Of a stretch of 58,036 bases of DNA, positions 1 through 8,305 are shown one piece after another; position 1 is the first letter of the stretch; each line of letters opens with the position of its first letter. A model generated the notes under the pieces. It did no database searches. It worked only from the letters and a program-made list of their open reading frames with translations, and was not told the origin of the DNA. The position numbers were made by a program, and so were the translations under genes. This DNA comes from Clostridiaceae bacterium (lineage in GTDB: Bacteria > Bacillota > Clostridia > Saccharofermentanales > Saccharofermentanaceae), in the NCBI GenBank assembly GCA_012728275.1, contig JAAYFK010000067.1, positions 1 to 58,036 on the forward strand, in the 5' to 3' direction.

Positions 1-6
1 TATAAT
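1..6 (+). promoter_or_regulatory. Possible -10 box of the SDR gene
   Basis: TATAAT lies at the window edge, 42 bases before the SDR start codon. A -35 element would lie outside the window, so this is only a candidate -10. Confidence 0.35.
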
Positions 7-47
7 CTTTTTGTGGGTATATTAATATCATTTGTGGGAGGAAAAAT

Positions 48-824
48 ATGAGTAATTTATTTGATTTAACTGGAAAAGTTGCTGTAGTTACAGGTGCAAG
101 TTCAGGACTTGGTGCTGATGCTGCTATCGCATATGCAGAGGCTGGCGCTGATGTTGCACTTCTTGCTAGAAGATATGAGAAGCTAGTTGATGTTAAGACA
201 GCAATTGAAGCTATGGGACGCAAGGCAATTGCAGTAGCTTGCGACGTATCTGATGAGGCTTCGGTTAAGGCTGCAATGGAGACGGTAATAACTGAATTTG
301 GAAAGATTGATATTCTTCTTAACAACGCTGGCGTTGCTGTTCGCGGTGGAGTTGATTCCATGACAGATGAAGAGTGGGATAAGTCTTTCGATATCAACGT
401 TAAGGGTATTTTCCATGCTTGTAAGTATGTACTTCCTGGAATGATGGAAAGAAAATACGGTAAGATTGTTAATATTGCTTCCGTTAATGCAGTAATAGCA
501 GATAAGGAAGATGTTTTTATTCGCCATTCATACAATGCTTCTAAGTCAGCTGTAGTTGGACTTACAATGGGTATGGCTTGCACCTATGCTAAGCACGGTA
601 TCACGGTTAATGCTATTGGTCCTGGTTTGTTCGAGTCAGAGATGACAGCTTCTACATTGTTTGCTTCTGAGAAGTTCCTTGATTTCTACAATTACCAGAA
701 TCCTACAAGCCGTCCTGGAAAGAAGGGTGAGCTTAACGGAACAATTCTCTACTTCTCAAGCGATGCATCTTCATATGTTCAAGGCGCATTTGTATTAGTT
801 GATGGTGGAGCTACATTAGTTTAA
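48..824 (+). CDS. SDR-family oxidoreductase
   Basis: A 258-residue classical short-chain dehydrogenase/reductase, a cytosolic NAD(P)-dependent oxidoreductase. The Rossmann motif TGASSGLG is at residues 15-22, the NNAG motif near 92, and the catalytic Ser plus YNASK motif near 146-166. The C-terminus VQGAFVLVDGGATLV is typical of the gluconate 5-dehydrogenase / 3-oxoacyl-ACP reductase branch. Length is normal. It starts at an ATG 8 bases after GGGAGGAAAA. A terminator follows, so it is monocistronic or last in its operon. The substrate cannot be decided; IdnO-like sugar-acid dehydrogenase is one guess. The family call is firm. Confidence 0.9.
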   Translation: MSNLFDLTGKVAVVTGASSGLGADAAIAYAEAGADVALLARRYEKLVDVKTAIEAMGRKAIAVACDVSDEASVKAAMETVITEFGKIDILLNNAGVAVRGGVDSMTDEEWDKSFDINVKGIFHACKYVLPGMMERKYGKIVNIASVNAVIADKEDVFIRHSYNASKSAVVGLTMGMACTYAKHGITVNAIGPGLFESEMTASTLFASEKFLDFYNYQNPTSRPGKKGELNGTILYFSSDASSYVQGAFVLVDGGATLV

Positions 825-856
825 TAGATTATTTTAATAGATTTGAGTTAATTAAG

Positions 857-884
857 GGCGGTTGTTATGCAATCGCCTTTTTTT
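857..884 (+). terminator. Rho-independent terminator after the SDR gene
   Basis: An 8-bp stem GGCGGTTG/CAATCGCC (one G-U pair) with loop TTATG is followed by seven T residues. Confidence 0.85.
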
Positions 885-1024
885 GCTTTTTTATCCTCAA
901 GATTAATATATAATGTACTCATTGAGACGATTAACTTGTTTAAATTTTTAAAAGATAGAAGGAAAAGTATTCGTCATTAGAACTGGTAGAAAACCAGTCA
1001 TTTTTAAGTTAGGAGAAATTTGTA

Positions 1025-1081
1025 ATGGAGGTTATCTTTGGAAATAAGGATAATTCTTCTGCGATTGAACTAGTGGTATGA
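1025..1081 (+). CDS. Possible 18-codon leader ORF coupled to the next gene
   Basis: A short frame, MEVIFGNKDNSSAIELVV, has a good ribosome binding site (TTAGGAGAAATTTGTAATG). Its TGA stop overlaps the ATG of the 255-residue gene downstream (ATGA arrangement). The downstream gene has no recognisable Shine-Dalgarno of its own, and an in-frame stop at 1066-1068 prevents any earlier start. I infer that the leader is translated and feeds ribosomes into the next gene. A frameshift that detached a true N-terminus is less likely because the downstream gene begins with a sensible signal anchor. Confidence 0.45.
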   Translation: MEVIFGNKDNSSAIELVV

Positions 1082-1845
1082 AAGCATCAAAAATAGTATT
1101 TTTTATAATATTTGTAGTTCTACTATCTTTAGGACTTATTTTCCTATCTAACGCAATAAAGAATACATTTAAGATTTCACTAAGACAAATGGGACAAGCA
1201 GCGATGAATAGTGCCAGCGAGAAACTGGAGGACTTTGAGTTTGGGATTTATTGGATTGGAGACTGCCCAGAGCCTGTAAAGAACAATGTACCAGAAATAA
1301 CATTCGTTCCGACAGATGCAATCAATGGCGATAATATGCCAATTGTTTGGAGCGACGTTGAATACACTATATATGCCGAAGATGGAAGTGTAGTTGAACA
1401 TGTAGTTCCTAGAGACTATCCTCATAATATGCTAATTGTTGTAAATAACGTTACGGACCTTTCGGAAGATAGCCTTGAGGTTATTAGACAATGTGCCGTT
1501 GATAATAAGGTGCCAGTCCTACTTATTGGTCGAGATACGATTAGTGCTTTTCGAGAGTATATTAATTGGAGTCCTAAGGACTATGAGAGCGACGACACGA
1601 TGCTGTTCTCAGTTTATCTTGACGAAGGTGTAACCAATCCAATAGACATGTCTATTATTAATGATAGGCCAGAGCAATTTATGGCTTCATTGTTTGAATT
1701 CATGACAAATACTTTTAGCGAAGTAAATGAAGGTCGTGCTTCTGAAGAAGAAACACTTATGGTCGAGATGACTGAGATGACCGAGACAACCGAGATTGAG
1801 ACAACTCAAATATCTGAAACAATAGAGACCACTTCTGAAGGTTAG
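1078..1845 (+). CDS. Membrane-anchored protein of unknown function
   Basis: 255 residues. Residues about 5-27 are one hydrophobic segment after a short basic N-terminus, so this is probably a signal anchor with an outside domain. The middle (about 55-215) is mixed alpha/beta; a stretch around 118-150 (NMLIVVNNVTDL ... VPVLLIGRD) resembles the strands of a Rossmann-like or hydrolase-like fold, with no motif I can name. The last 30 residues are a low-complexity Thr/Glu tail (repeats of TEMTETTEIETT). The ATG has no clear Shine-Dalgarno and probably relies on coupling to the leader ORF. No function is assigned. Confidence 0.7.
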   Translation: MKASKIVFFIIFVVLLSLGLIFLSNAIKNTFKISLRQMGQAAMNSASEKLEDFEFGIYWIGDCPEPVKNNVPEITFVPTDAINGDNMPIVWSDVEYTIYAEDGSVVEHVVPRDYPHNMLIVVNNVTDLSEDSLEVIRQCAVDNKVPVLLIGRDTISAFREYINWSPKDYESDDTMLFSVYLDEGVTNPIDMSIINDRPEQFMASLFEFMTNTFSEVNEGRASEEETLMVEMTEMTETTEIETTQISETIETTSEG

Positions 1846-1977
1846 CTATATCATACAAGGGTACTAATCCAACTCCTATAGATGCATTTTTGCATTTTAA
1901 TTAGTAAGAAGATATTATATCCAATGCAATAAATATTCATTATGTGATAATTAAGATTTTTGATTAAAGGGAATTAT

Positions 1978-3081
1978 ATGGCAGCAAACGAATTCAAAAT
2001 GAATGAGATACTAACAAAATACGATGAATTGACAGCAAGTCTTTCTGACCCTGCAGTGGTATCTGATACCAAAAGGTACATGGAATTATCCAAGGAATTA
2101 GGTAAGCTTAGTGAGACGGTTGATGCAATTAATTCTTATAAGTTTGCAAAGGCAGAAGAGGCTGAGGCTCTTGATATTCTCTCGCACGAGGATAGCGAAC
2201 TTTATGGATTAGCCAATGAGATGCTACATAATGCAAAGCATACTATTGAGATAGAAGAGCAAAAACTTGTACTTCTTCTTACCGAAAAAGATCCGCGCGA
2301 CGACAGGTCCGTTATCATAGAAATTCGAGCTGGCGCAGGTGGACAAGAAGCGGCATTAATTTCATCTCTACTGCTTAAGATGTACCGAGGTTATGCTCAA
2401 CTTCATGGTTTTGCTATTGAAACTATTGACTATAACGGCACTGAATTAGGTGGATATAAGGAAGTTGTTTTCGAAGTGAAGGGAAGCGGAGCTTATAGCA
2501 GGCTTAAGTTTGAAAGTGGAGTTCACAGAATCCAAAGAGTTCCTGTAACTGAGTCTGGCGGAAGAGTACACACTTCAACAGCTACTGTTGCTGTCTTGCC
2601 TGAAGCAGATGCCGCAGATGTTACCATTAACCAGGAAGATTTGAAGATTGATACATACCGAGCATCAGGAGCTGGCGGACAGCACATCAACAAAACGGAT
2701 TCAGCAATTCGTATTACGCATATACCGACAGGAATGGTTGTTACTTGTCAAGATGAGCGAAGTCAGTATAAGAACAAGGATAGAGCAATGTCAGTTCTTC
2801 AAAGTAGACTTTGGGAAATGACTAGAGCTAAGGAGAAAGCAGCAACCGACAGTGAGCGTAAGCAGCAAATTGGCACGGGCGATAGATCTGAGAGAATACG
2901 CACATATAATTACCATCAAGGACGAGTAACCGATCATCGTATAGGACTTACTCTATATCGTCTAGATGAGATTCTTGCTGGTGATTTGGACGAGATAATA
3001 GATGCATTAACATTAGCTGCTGCGACTAATAGAATACAACATGGTCAAGCGAGCAGTGACGATGGCGATGATGAGATGTAA
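1978..3081 (+). CDS. prfA: Peptide chain release factor 1
   Basis: RF1 recognises UAA and UAG stop codons on the ribosome and releases the nascent chain. The catalytic loop [15 protein letters not shown] is present. The codon-reading tripeptide region reads RVPVTES, with the P-x-T of RF1 rather than SPF of RF2. 367 residues is the usual length. I chose the ATG at 1978 because AAAGGG sits 7 bases upstream; an in-frame TTG at 1960 would add six residues without a better site. It precedes the sua5 fusion gene by 29 bases, a pairing common in Bacillota. Confidence 0.96.
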   Translation: MAANEFKMNEILTKYDELTASLSDPAVVSDTKRYMELSKELGKLSETVDAINSYKFAKAEEAEALDILSHEDSELYGLANEMLHNAKHTIEIEEQKLVLLLTEKDPRDDRSVIIEIRAGAGGQEAALISSLLLKMYRGYAQLHGFAIETIDYNGTELGGYKEVVFEVKGSGAYSRLKFESGVHRIQRVPVTESGGRVHTSTATVAVLPEADAADVTINQEDLKIDTYRASGAGGQHINKTDSAIRITHIPTGMVVTCQDERSQYKNKDRAMSVLQSRLWEMTRAKEKAATDSERKQQIGTGDRSERIRTYNYHQGRVTDHRIGLTLYRLDEILAGDLDEIIDALTLAAATNRIQHGQASSDDGDDEM

Positions 3082-3110
3082 AAAAGTCATAATAAAGAGG
3101 CAAATAAGTA

Positions 3111-4925
3111 ATGGAAAGACAAACCAAATTTGACAAGACCTTAATTGTAAGTTCTTCTGATGATAAAGCTATGCTGGATTGTGCTGAAAGGCTTAAAGCA
3201 GGCGAGGTTATTGGGTTTCCTACAGAGACGGTTTACGGACTTGGAGCGAACTGCTTTGATGAAGAGGCTGTGGATAGGATTTTTGAAGCTAAGGGTAGAC
3301 CAAACGATAATCCTTTGATTGTTCATGTTGCAAGGAAAGATCAAATACCAGATCTAGTAAGCGAGATAACTCCTCTGGCAGCTAAGTTGATTGATGCTTT
3401 CATGCCAGGTCCAATCACCGTGATAATGCGTAAATCAAATAAGGTTCCTTCAAATGTAACGGCAGGTTTGGATACTGTTGGGATTCGTATGCCTTCTTCT
3501 ACTGGCGCGAAAAAGTTCCTGTCCTTGTGCGATTGCCCAGTTGCTGCTCCTTCGGCTAATCTTTCTGGAAGTCCGTCTCCTACGAAAGCAATCCACGTAT
3601 ATAACGATATGGCAGGTTACATCTATGCGATAATTGATGGCGGTCAAAGTGAATTCGGGCTTGAATCGACTGTAGTTTCTGCAATAGGCGATATTCCTGT
3701 CATTCTTCGACCAGGTGCGATTACTAAGGCTCAAATCGATGCAGTAGCAAGTAGTGTCTCTAAAGAGAAAACGACTGTTGTTGGTTCTGAGAAACCCGTT
3801 GCGCCAGGAATGAAATACCGTCACTACGCACCAAATGCGCAGGTTGAGATTATTATGACTCCGAAAGAAATCAAGCTTTCAAATGACGACGACCCTGAGG
3901 TTGACCTTGAGGCTTTTGCTGCCGCTCGAAAAGAATTTGATATCGATAATCTACCTAGTGAGACAAAGCGAGAAGCATTCACTATTGCTTATCCATTCAT
4001 AGACAAAATTAAAGAACTAATGAAGCAGAATCCTTTGATACGTATAGGTGTTTTCTGTGGAATTGAGACAAAGGCCATTATTGCAAAAATGAACGACAAG
4101 ATAGTAAATTCACATTTGCACTTTTTCGATTATGGATTGAATAACGATGTTGCTATGGCGTCACATTTCCTTTTCGATGGACTAAGACTTCTTGATGCAC
4201 AGCAAGTGGACGTCATTCTTGCGGCTGGTTTTGACGGTGATGGAATCTCGAGGGCATATATGAACCGCATATCTAAGGCAAGTTGCAAAAAAGGTGAAAT
4301 AACGAATAGCATGCCTGACGAAAGTGATAGACGCGTTTCAAGTCAAAGTCCATTTGTTGAGAATGAGTTTGAGAATGTTTATACGGCTTCGGTTCTTTTC
4401 GTGTGCTCTAGAAATACAGCATTAAGTGCAGCCGCCGAAGGTCTATTCAAAGAAATAATTAAAAAAGGCGGACGACTTTGCCTTGAAGACGACAAGAAGA
4501 CTCAAGTAGAAGTATATGTAGACTCTGCAGGTCTTGACGCGAATGAAGGGCAGAGAGTTGATAAGGAAATGATTGATGCGATTAAGGAAATCAATGGCAA
4601 GAACATTTCTTATATTATTAGTAAGCAAGCGAATGCGAATCTATATAACGAGAACGATTTAATACTTACCATGCGAGACGATGAGGCTTTCGAGATAATT
4701 CGGAATTTTCCGGAGCTTTTTTCTAAGGTGTGGTCTATATCAACTTATGCAGCGTCAAAGGGATTAGTAATCAAGAATTTGGCAGGGAAAGTGGCTTCAA
4801 TTTCTATCCCCGATCCTAATGGCGAGAACTACGCTACATATTTACATACGGCTAAAGCGATAAATGCATGGCTCGAGATTTTGTTCCCATACATTTTGAG
4901 AGATTTAGGTGCTAGACGAGCATAA
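3111..4925 (+). CDS. Threonylcarbamoyl-AMP synthase (Sua5) fused to a degenerate LMW phosphatase domain
   Basis: Residues about 12-200 are the YrdC catalytic domain that makes threonylcarbamoyl-AMP for tRNA t6A37 (GFPTETVYGLGANCFD, the KGRP motif, SANLSG). Residues about 210-395 are the Sua5 C-terminal domain (PGMKYRHYAP; LAAGFDGDGISRAYMNRISKA). Residues about 425-595 match low-molecular-weight protein tyrosine phosphatase in layout: VLFVCSRNTALSAAAEGLF and a late IPDPNG loop. The phosphatase P-loop normally reads C-x-G-N-x-C-R-S. Here it is C432-S-R-N-T-A-L438-S, so the catalytic Cys remains but the essential Arg is Leu. The domain therefore looks catalytically dead or changed. Start and Shine-Dalgarno (AAGAGG) are ordinary. 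Confidence 0.9.
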   Translation: MERQTKFDKTLIVSSSDDKAMLDCAERLKAGEVIGFPTETVYGLGANCFDEEAVDRIFEAKGRPNDNPLIVHVARKDQIPDLVSEITPLAAKLIDAFMPGPITVIMRKSNKVPSNVTAGLDTVGIRMPSSTGAKKFLSLCDCPVAAPSANLSGSPSPTKAIHVYNDMAGYIYAIIDGGQSEFGLESTVVSAIGDIPVILRPGAITKAQIDAVASSVSKEKTTVVGSEKPVAPGMKYRHYAPNAQVEIIMTPKEIKLSNDDDPEVDLEAFAAARKEFDIDNLPSETKREAFTIAYPFIDKIKELMKQNPLIRIGVFCGIETKAIIAKMNDKIVNSHLHFFDYGLNNDVAMASHFLFDGLRLLDAQQVDVILAAGFDGDGISRAYMNRISKASCKKGEITNSMPDESDRRVSSQSPFVENEFENVYTASVLFVCSRNTALSAAAEGLFKEIIKKGGRLCLEDDKKTQVEVYVDSAGLDANEGQRVDKEMIDAIKEINGKNISYIISKQANANLYNENDLILTMRDDEAFEIIRNFPELFSKVWSISTYAASKGLVIKNLAGKVASISIPDPNGENYATYLHTAKAINAWLEILFPYILRDLGARRA

Positions 4926-4990
4926 ATTCTGCGGATGTTTTTAGCAATCTTATTTCTTGCTTATATTGTATTAATATGTTATTCTTCAAA

Positions 4991-5037
4991 CGCTGCATTA
5001 ATGACAGCTATCCTTGCTCGGCACTATGTTGCCGGGC
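4991..5037 (+). promoter_or_regulatory. Hairpins in the rpsF leader, candidate ribosomal-protein autoregulatory site
   Basis: The 139-base leader before rpsF holds two hairpins: GCTG-N9-CAGC (4993-5009) and an 8-bp stem GCTCGGCA/TGCCGGGC (5016-5023 with 5030-5037). The GC-rich CCGGGCCGC run ends shortly before AGAGGAGG. S6:S18 leaders of this kind are known before rpsF operons, but I cannot verify the consensus here. Confidence 0.35.
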
Positions 5038-5064
5038 CGCATGACCAAGAGGAGGTGAAAATAC

Positions 5065-5352
5065 ATGGCAAACAAGTATGAGATGATTGTAGTTCTTAAC
5101 CCAGCTAAGGGTGAGGAAGCGTTGACTACTCTAACTGAGGGCATTAAGTCTAAGGTTGAGTCAGCTGCGACAATTGATACTATGGATGTACTCGGAAATA
5201 AGCGTCTAGCTTACGAGATTGCAGACCAGAAGGAAGGTTATTATCTTCAGTTCAATTACTCCGCAGAATCCGATTTCCCTAAGGAAGTCGAGCGCTATCT
5301 TAAGATTACAGATGGCGTATTGCGTTACCTAGTAATTCGTATTGGTGAGTAA
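5065..5352 (+). CDS. rpsF: 30S ribosomal protein S6
   Basis: 95 residues, typical of the short Bacillota S6. The beta-strand MANKYEMIVVLNPAKGEE and the terminal strand DGVLRYLVIRIGE are diagnostic. S6 binds 16S rRNA in the platform together with S18. The start follows AGAGGAGGTG at 5 to 8 bases. It is first in the rpsF-ssb-rpsR operon; ssb begins 21 bases after its stop. Confidence 0.97.
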   Translation: MANKYEMIVVLNPAKGEEALTTLTEGIKSKVESAATIDTMDVLGNKRLAYEIADQKEGYYLQFNYSAESDFPKEVERYLKITDGVLRYLVIRIGE

Positions 5353-5373
5353 TCGTAATAACGGAGGCTCAAT

Positions 5374-5835
5374 ATGAACAAAGTAATTCTTATCGGAAGA
5401 TTAACAAAGGATCCAGAAGTGAAGAACACTTCGAGTCAGGTTCAGTTTTGCAACTTTACTATCGCGGTTGACCGTAGATTTAAGGATGCTAATGGACAAA
5501 GACAAGCGGATTTCATCAATTGTGTAGCATGGAGACAGACAGCATCATTCATTGGCTCTTATTTCCGTAAGGGATCAAAGGTTGCAGTTGTAGGAAGCTT
5601 ACAGTCAAGAAGCTATGATGATCAGAGCGGACAAAAGCGTTATGTTACTGAGGTCGTAGTAGATGAAGTTGAATTTGCAGAGTCTGCTAATTCTAATCGT
5701 TCTAGTGACCAAGTAGCTCCTATGACATCAAGTGCTCCATTTGCTCCTGAGGCACCTAAGGCTTCAATTGCTCCACAAATGGATTCCGATTTATTTGGCT
5801 CCGATGATGATGTCAGTCTACCATTTGAGTTATAA
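5374..5835 (+). CDS. ssb: Single-stranded DNA-binding protein
   Basis: 153 residues. An N-terminal OB fold (about 1-105: MNKVILIGRLTKDPEVK, FINCVAWRQTA, GSLQSRSY) coats single-stranded DNA as a tetramer. It is followed by an Ala/Pro/Ser-rich linker and an acidic tail. The tail is odd: it ends DDDVSLPFEL, whereas the partner-binding tip normally stops at Pro-Phe, so two residues follow the Phe whose carboxylate is usually recognised. It lies between rpsF and rpsR, the standard position. Confidence 0.97.
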   Translation: MNKVILIGRLTKDPEVKNTSSQVQFCNFTIAVDRRFKDANGQRQADFINCVAWRQTASFIGSYFRKGSKVAVVGSLQSRSYDDQSGQKRYVTEVVVDEVEFAESANSNRSSDQVAPMTSSAPFAPEAPKASIAPQMDSDLFGSDDDVSLPFEL

Positions 5836-5859
5836 ATTTTAGCAAAGGAGACCATAAAT

Positions 5860-6126
5860 ATGGCTGAGAACAGAGCACCAAGGACCGGCCGTGATTTCGG
5901 CGGTATGAGACAAAGACGTCCTCGTAGAAAGTCTTGCGCTTTCTGTGCTGATAAGGTTGAAGTAATTGAATATAAGGATGCTGGAAAGCTTCGTAAGTAT
6001 ATTTCTGAGCGTGGCAAGATTTTGCCTAAGAGAATGACTGGCGTATGCGCAAAGCATCAGCGTGAACTTACAACTGCTATCAAGCGTGCACGTCAAATCG
6101 CTCTTCTTCCATATGATGCAGATTAA
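5860..6126 (+). CDS. rpsR: 30S ribosomal protein S18, zinc-ribbon form
   Basis: 88 residues. The S18 core is clear ([38 protein letters not shown]). CAFC near the start plus CAKH later give a Cys3His metal site, the zinc-binding (C+) form. Many bacteria also carry a Cys-free copy; none is in this window. The start ATG follows AAAGGAG. It is last in the rpsF operon; the hairpin and promoter before rplI follow. Confidence 0.96.
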   Translation: MAENRAPRTGRDFGGMRQRRPRRKSCAFCADKVEVIEYKDAGKLRKYISERGKILPKRMTGVCAKHQRELTTAIKRARQIALLPYDAD

Positions 6127-6161
6127 TTAATCTGTTCATAGAAACAAGAGAAATAATAGTA

Positions 6162-6202
6162 TATAATCATAGGGCATTCTTTGCATTTCGCAAGGAATGC
6201 CC
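6162..6202 (+). promoter_or_regulatory. -10 box followed by a 13-bp hairpin before rplI
   Basis: TATAAT lies at 6162-6167. It is followed at once by a perfect-looking stem 6172-6184/6190-6202 (GGGCATTCTTTGC with GCAAGGAATGCCC, one G-T pair, loop ATTTC) and then ATTATATTTTT and the rplI ribosome binding site. Either the hairpin terminates the rpsR transcript, or a transcript starting near 6173 would begin with the hairpin. The -35 region is weak. Confidence 0.5.
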
Positions 6203-6225
6203 ATTATATTTTTGGAGGTACGGTA

Positions 6226-6666
6226 ATGAAGTTAATTCTTCTAGCTGATGTAAAGGGACTAGGTAAGGCTAATGATTTAGTCGATGTTAATGATGGATAT
6301 GGTAGAAATTATTTGCTTAAGCAGAAACTTGCCAAAGAGTCCACAGCCTCAAATTTAAACGATGTTAAGCTTAAAATGGGTGCTGCAGAAGAGCGCGCTA
6401 GACGTGAACTTGAGGCAGCTAAGGAGTTATCTTCTAAGCTCGGAGGATCTAAGTTTACTTACCAAGTTAAGTGCGGTGAGGGCGGTAAGCTCTATGGTGC
6501 GGTAACTACAATGGATATTGCCCAAGTACTAAAGCAAAACGGATATGATATTCCTAAGAAGAATATCGTTATTGATGGCGCTATTAAGAGCGTTGGAACA
6601 TTTTCAGTAAGGATTAAGCTCCATCCTGAGGTTTCTTGTAAGATTTCATTAGAAGTGGTTTCTTAA
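6226..6666 (+). CDS. rplI: 50S ribosomal protein L9
   Basis: 146 residues. The N-terminal domain MKLILLADVKGLGKANDLVDV with GYGRNYLL is diagnostic; a long central helix and the C-terminal domain follow. L9 binds 23S rRNA near the L1 stalk. The ATG at 6226 is chosen because TTTGGAGG ends 7 bases upstream; an earlier TTG frame would run through the hairpin. dnaB follows by 16 bases, so the two are probably co-transcribed. Confidence 0.96.
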   Translation: MKLILLADVKGLGKANDLVDVNDGYGRNYLLKQKLAKESTASNLNDVKLKMGAAEERARRELEAAKELSSKLGGSKFTYQVKCGEGGKLYGAVTTMDIAQVLKQNGYDIPKKNIVIDGAIKSVGTFSVRIKLHPEVSCKISLEVVS

Positions 6667-6682
6667 TTCTTAGAGGTATTTA

Positions 6683-8305
6683 ATGGATCGCCAATTGTCA
6701 GATAACCTAATTAATAATAATGCTTTACCTAGCGACGTTGAGAGTGAGAAGGCTTTGCTTTCGCTATGCTTAAAAAACTCTTCGTTGCTTAATGATATCG
6801 TCGGAAAAACGCTCTCTAAGGAGGATTTTTTCGATGTAAGGAACATGCTTATTTATGAGGCTATTACTGAAATTTATCTTAATGGTGAAAGTGTTGATCA
6901 ATTTACTGTTTGTAACAAGCTAACTAGTACTGGAAAGCTAGTTAAGGCTGGTGGAAACAGATATGTTATGAGCCTTCCTGAGGTATTTTCAATTGCTGCG
7001 AATGTCAACGAGTATATGGGAATCGTTCGTGAGAAGAGCATCTTGCGTCAATTAGCCAAAGCTTTTGATGAGTTCACGAGATTATCCATTAGCAGTCAAT
7101 CAAAGGCCAATGACATTGTTGACTTGGCTGTTGGAAGATTATCTAATATGCGTGAAGCGCCTGACGGTATTGGCTTTGAGGCGTTATCGACAATCCTTAC
7201 GAGAAATCTGAATCAGATTTATGCCGTCACTAGCGGTAAAGAGACTATAGATGCTATTCCTACTGGTTTTAGGGGAATAGACTATATGCTTGGAGGCCTT
7301 AGACCAGGAACTCTTAATATTATTGCTGCTAGACCGGGTATGGGAAAGACAGCGCTAGTAATAAATATGGCGACTAATATCGCTCAAAACTATAATAAGA
7401 ACGTTAATATTTTCTCTTTGGAAATGTCTAAATCTGAAATTGGTAATAGAATTTTTGCTTCTAGAACCTCAACATCAGCTAAAACACTTCAAAGGGCGAA
7501 AATTAAGCGAGAAGATGAACTGGAACTTGGAAGGGCATATAAAGTGCTTGCTCCGTTACCGATTTATATAGATGATAATTCAAATGTTAATCCAGTAACG
7601 ATGCTTGCAAAATGCAAGGAACTAAAGGCTGAAGGAAGATTAGGACTTGTAATTCTTGACTACTTGCAATTGATGACTATGCCTGGAAAGGGCAATAATA
7701 GTTCAAGACAACAGGAGATATCCGATATTTCTCGTTCCTTGAAGATAATGGCAAAAGAATTGAACGTGCCTGTTATTGCTCTGTCTCAATTATCCAGAGG
7801 TTCGGAGAAGAGAGACGATCACACTCCTATGCTGTCTGATTTACGTGATTCTGGTGCCATTGAGCAAGATGCTGACTCTGTTTTGTTTATTGACCGTAAC
7901 GATTACTATAGGAAGGGTGAGGAGATGAAGTCTGAGCCTGTTACGGAAGCGAAGATAATTATCGCGAAGAATAGACATGGTGAGACGGGTACCGTTAAGC
8001 TTAAGTGGATGGGCGCGAGGACATTGTTTTTCGAAGAGGATAGATATTCTGATCCAGTTGAACCAGCTCAAAGCGAGTCTCAAAATATCGCGAAAGAATC
8101 TGCATATACTAGAACTACGAGTGCTGGTGCGGCGGCTTCGGACTACCATTTTGATGTTGATAGAGAGCCTAGCGCGAGCTATGTGGATATAGAGGAACCG
8201 CCATTTGACATGAATGAGAGTGATAATGACGAGCCAATCAATGACGAGAATAGCGAATTTTTCGGGGGGGATACTAATACGGATTTCCCGGAGGGAATGA
8301 TTTGA
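6683..8305 (+). CDS. dnaB: Replicative DNA helicase DnaB
   Basis: 540 residues. The N-terminal DnaB domain begins ALPSDVESEKALLSLCL. The RecA-like domain carries Walker A ARPGMGKTA, Walker B LGLVILDYLQLM and the late EQDADSVLFIDR region. This hexamer unwinds the fork and binds primase. It is about 90 residues longer than usual because of an acidic C-terminal tail rich in Asp, Glu and Asn. The stop codon overlaps the TTG start of tilS. Confidence 0.96.
   Translation: MDRQLSDNLINNNALPSDVESEKALLSLCLKNSSLLNDIVGKTLSKEDFFDVRNMLIYEAITEIYLNGESVDQFTVCNKLTSTGKLVKAGGNRYVMSLPEVFSIAANVNEYMGIVREKSILRQLAKAFDEFTRLSISSQSKANDIVDLAVGRLSNMREAPDGIGFEALSTILTRNLNQIYAVTSGKETIDAIPTGFRGIDYMLGGLRPGTLNIIAARPGMGKTALVINMATNIAQNYNKNVNIFSLEMSKSEIGNRIFASRTSTSAKTLQRAKIKREDELELGRAYKVLAPLPIYIDDNSNVNPVTMLAKCKELKAEGRLGLVILDYLQLMTMPGKGNNSSRQQEISDISRSLKIMAKELNVPVIALSQLSRGSEKRDDHTPMLSDLRDSGAIEQDADSVLFIDRNDYYRKGEEMKSEPVTEAKIIIAKNRHGETGTVKLKWMGARTLFFEEDRYSDPVEPAQSESQNIAKESAYTRTTSAGAAASDYHFDVDREPSASYVDIEEPPFDMNESDNDEPINDENSEFFGGDTNTDFPEGMI

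Noticed and set aside
183..527. Long open frame on the opposite strand of the SDR gene, and similar antisense frames over other genes (for example 3450-3824, 7841-8308, 17158-17535)
   Set aside because: They lack ribosome binding sites and family features and mirror the codon pattern of well-supported genes.
1887..1902. ATGCA-TTTT-TGCAT hairpin plus TTTT as a terminator before prfA
   Set aside because: Five weak base pairs are too few to support a terminator.
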